DNA of 64,000 bases, taken from positions 115,895 through 179,894 of the forward strand of contig JAHEMF010000001.1 of the NCBI GenBank assembly GCA_024643795.1, in the 5' to 3' direction. Positions 62,167-64,000 of this stretch are shown here, one piece after another. The position numbers were made by a program, and so were the translations under genes. This DNA is from Bacteroidota bacterium (GTDB lineage Bacteria; Bacteroidota; Bacteroidia; AKYH767-A; OLB10). The notes under the pieces were generated by a model. That model was not told the origin of the DNA and made no database searches. It saw only the letters and a program-made list of their open reading frames with translations. Position 1 is the first letter of the stretch. The number at the start of each line of letters is the position of its first letter.

Positions 62167-62174
62167 CAAAGGTA
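62167..62174 (-). promoter_or_regulatory. Candidate -7 element of sucD
   Basis: TACCTTTG on the minus strand, 56 nt before the sucD ATG. Confidence 0.45.
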
Positions 62175-62208
62175 AGCTTTTGACCTCAAAGGCTAAGCTT
62201 GAAACGAC

Positions 62209-62216
62209 TAATTTTG
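62209..62216 (+). promoter_or_regulatory. Candidate -7 element of mnmE
   Basis: TAATTTTG ends 8 nt before the ATG at 62225; an in-frame TTG at 62180 lies upstream of it and is not a likely start. Confidence 0.45.
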
Positions 62217-62224
62217 CAACCCTC

Positions 62225-63610
62225 ATGGCTTCAGGTATCACATTTTCTGAAACAATAGCTGCTCCGGCCACTCCGCCGGGAGAAAGCTCCATTGCGGTCA
62301 TAAGATTATCAGGTCCACAGGCGGTATCTATTGCTGATAAACACTTCAGGGGAAACAGAAAGATCACCGACCTTAAAGGTTATGAAGCTGCTTACGGTAC
62401 GTTCACAGATAGTGAAGACAAAGACCTGGATGAGGTAGTTATTGTGGTTTTTAAAGCCCCTCATAGCTTTACAGGCGAAGATATTGTTGAGATATCCACT
62501 CATGGATCTCCTTTCATAGTTTCAAGAGTTCTGGAAAGTCTGGTAAAATCAGGTGCCAGCTTAGCCCGTCCTGGAGAATTTACCCAGCGAGCATTTATTA
62601 ACGGACGTATCGATCTTGTTCAGGCAGAGGCTGTGGCCGATATGATTTCAGCAAACTCATCCGCTTCTCTTGAACTTGCATTAACACAAATGAAAGGCGG
62701 AGTTTCGAATGATATCAAAAGCATGAGATCATCGTTACTGGATCTCGCTTCCCTCCTGGAACTTGAACTTGACTTCAGTGAAGAAGATGTTGAATTCGCC
62801 GACCGGACTCAATTGAAAAACCTAATAGAACAATGCCTCATTCAAACAAAAAAACTCAGTGGAACTTTTAGGGCTGGTAATGCATTACGAACCGGAATAC
62901 CTGTTGCCATTGCCGGCAAACCTAATGCCGGTAAGTCCACTCTTTTAAATACCATACTTCAGGAAGAACGGGCAATTGTAAGTGAAATTCCAGGCACCAC
63001 CAGAGATACCGTTGAAGAAGAAATAACTATCAACGGTGTAAGGTTCAGGTTCATTGATACAGCAGGAATACGAGATACCACGGACCTCATTGAAAAGGAA
63101 GGTGTGAGCAGATCATTAAAAAAAATGGAAACGGCAACCGTGATCTTATACCTGTTTGATCTTTCAAATGATACCACCGAAGACATTAACTCAACTTTAA
63201 AAGAGGTCACATCCCGGAATAGTTTCAAAGACAGAGTTCTTATCCCCATAGGTACAAAGAGCGACCTTACATCAGCAGTGGATCACCCTGCTGTTGCAGA
63301 TATGACAGTTATTTCAGCCAAAACCGGCAAAGGACTGGATATATTATTTGCAAAACTTGAAGAAATAGCGAGTAACAGAAAACAGGAGGCCGGTGACCAT
63401 GCCATCACCAACATCCGGCACAAAACGGCATTGGATAACGCTTCAGATTTTCTTCAGAAAGCTTTGAATGGACTTACACAAGGAATATCAACTGATCTGA
63501 TAGCTTCAGATATACGATCAGCGTTATTTCATCTGGGAGAGATCACCGGTGAAGTTTCTACCGATGAGATTTTGGGAAATATATTCAGTCGTTTCTGTAT
63601 CGGAAAGTAA
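62225..63610 (+). CDS. mnmE: tRNA modification GTPase MnmE
   Basis: MnmE works with MnmG to modify U34 of certain tRNAs (cmnm5U). The 461 residues show the formyl-THF-binding N-terminal domain (TIAAPATPPGESSIAVIRLS), a helical domain with GEFTQRAFINGRIDLVQAEA, and an inserted G domain. The G domain has GKPNAGKST (G1, near 231), DTAGIRDTTD (G3) and TKSD (G4). The C-terminus is FCIGK, with the conserved Cys. The length is normal. Start chosen at ATG 62225 after a promoter element. Confidence 0.96.
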   Translation: MASGITFSETIAAPATPPGESSIAVIRLSGPQAVSIADKHFRGNRKITDLKGYEAAYGTFTDSEDKDLDEVVIVVFKAPHSFTGEDIVEISTHGSPFIVSRVLESLVKSGASLARPGEFTQRAFINGRIDLVQAEAVADMISANSSASLELALTQMKGGVSNDIKSMRSSLLDLASLLELELDFSEEDVEFADRTQLKNLIEQCLIQTKKLSGTFRAGNALRTGIPVAIAGKPNAGKSTLLNTILQEERAIVSEIPGTTRDTVEEEITINGVRFRFIDTAGIRDTTDLIEKEGVSRSLKKMETATVILYLFDLSNDTTEDINSTLKEVTSRNSFKDRVLIPIGTKSDLTSAVDHPAVADMTVISAKTGKGLDILFAKLEEIASNRKQEAGDHAITNIRHKTALDNASDFLQKALNGLTQGISTDLIASDIRSALFHLGEITGEVSTDEILGNIFSRFCIGK

Positions 63611-63635
63611 TCCACATCCCTAATAAAAGTACCTC

Positions 63636-64000
63636 CTACTGCTTGACCAACTTAAAGGTCTTTGAAAAATCCTTTCCATTCAATTCAACAATATAGATCC
63701 CCTGGGGTTCCTCAGAAATATTGAATTCGGTACCATCAAGTGAATAGGAAAAATGATCATTCAACACTACCCTTCCTGTGATATCGTATATCCTCAAATT
63801 GATAGGTTCGTTAATATTTTCTGATAACTTAATTGTAAGATCACCTGCAGTGGGGTTTGGATAAACTTCAAAATTAATTTGAGTTCCGGCAATAGAATGT
63901 AATCCGGTAGTACATATGTACGGCCAGGGATTGAGTTCTATCGGGCCCGTATTCACCAATGGGCCAACTATACCAGAATACCCCGTCGCATATTTCTGAA
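63636..64000 (-). CDS. C-terminus of a T9SS cargo protein, 5'-truncated by the window edge
   Basis: The frame stays open to the right edge, so only the last 120 residues are visible. They are a type A sorting domain (FEVYPNPTAGDLTIKLSENI, LRIYDITGRVVLNDHFSYSL, QGIYIVELNGKDFSKTFKL) preceded by a short linker. The N-terminal functional part lies outside the window. A TTG at 63959 within the frame is not the start, as the coding frame continues upstream of it. It is convergent with mnmE, with 25 nt between the stops. Confidence 0.88.
   Translation of the reverse strand, partial: QKYATGYSGIVGPLVNTGPIELNPWPYICTTGLHSIAGTQINFEVYPNPTAGDLTIKLSENINEPINLRIYDITGRVVLNDHFSYSLDGTEFNISEEPQGIYIVELNGKDFSKTFKLVKQ

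Overview
The window is chromosomal DNA from a member of the Bacteroidota. Four things point there. Several secreted proteins end in a type IX secretion (T9SS) type A sorting domain. Gene starts mostly lack Shine-Dalgarno sequences. Many genes are preceded by the TAnnTTTG promoter element of this phylum. Several gene orders match those I recall from Bacteroides and relatives, notably DUF1599, DoxX-like (BT_3928 family) and tpiA beside folP. I cannot name the genus. Almost everything is ordinary housekeeping or cell-envelope content; there is no integrase, transposase, phage module, CRISPR array or rRNA operon.

Layout. 1-4000: the end of an OmpA-type protein, a TrmH-family RNA methyltransferase and mutS. 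4000-4620: tRNA-Gly(GCC), then two identical 73-bp units that are chimeras of the 5' half of tRNA-Leu with a palindrome in the D-loop, then intact tRNA-Leu(UAA) and a broken GIY-YIG gene. This is the least ordinary stretch of the window. 4670-13150: envelope proteins, a GNAT, a MATE exporter, fmt, a sirtuin, a UPF0316 protein and a lone cytochrome oxidase subunit III-like protein. 13157-19034: a BNR-repeat lipoprotein faces a five-gene minus-strand operon (DUF1599, DoxX-like, DppB-type permease, tpiA, PagL-like deacylase). 19095-27944: folP, xseAB, an RlmI-like methyltransferase, kdsA, a YD-repeat-like protein, and an mtaB-lgt-inositol monophosphatase operon. 28024-34067: an oligopeptide-type binding lipoprotein, a TolB-like propeller, an ECF sigma factor with a small partner, nth and pstB-phoU. 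34199-39074: two large T9SS cargo proteins, one an M36 metalloprotease. 39239-44069: an unknown protein, then a PIG-L deacetylase, a 42-residue membrane protein and a sodium:solute symporter with overlapping reading frames. 44116-48910: DUF2911, a CbpA/DnaJ-like chaperone, lpxB, a small membrane protein, surE and a small heat-shock protein. 49047-64000: DUF4294, accC, a sterol desaturase-family protein, speB, sucC, an M48 protease, a pair of M16 peptidases, fabG, an outer-membrane barrel, a beta-helix T9SS cargo, sucD, mnmE and the C-terminus of another T9SS cargo.

The genes do not form one pathway. Loose groups are lipid A and outer-membrane building or remodelling (kdsA, lpxB, PagL-like, lgt), tRNA and rRNA modification (TrmH-like, mtaB, mnmE, RlmI-like, fmt), DNA repair (mutS, xseAB, nth), the TCA cycle (sucC and sucD, far apart here) and surface or secreted proteins. 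Genes are tightly packed; several convergent pairs abut or overlap at their stop codons, and several promoter elements lie only 3-6 nt before the start codon, suggesting leaderless transcripts.
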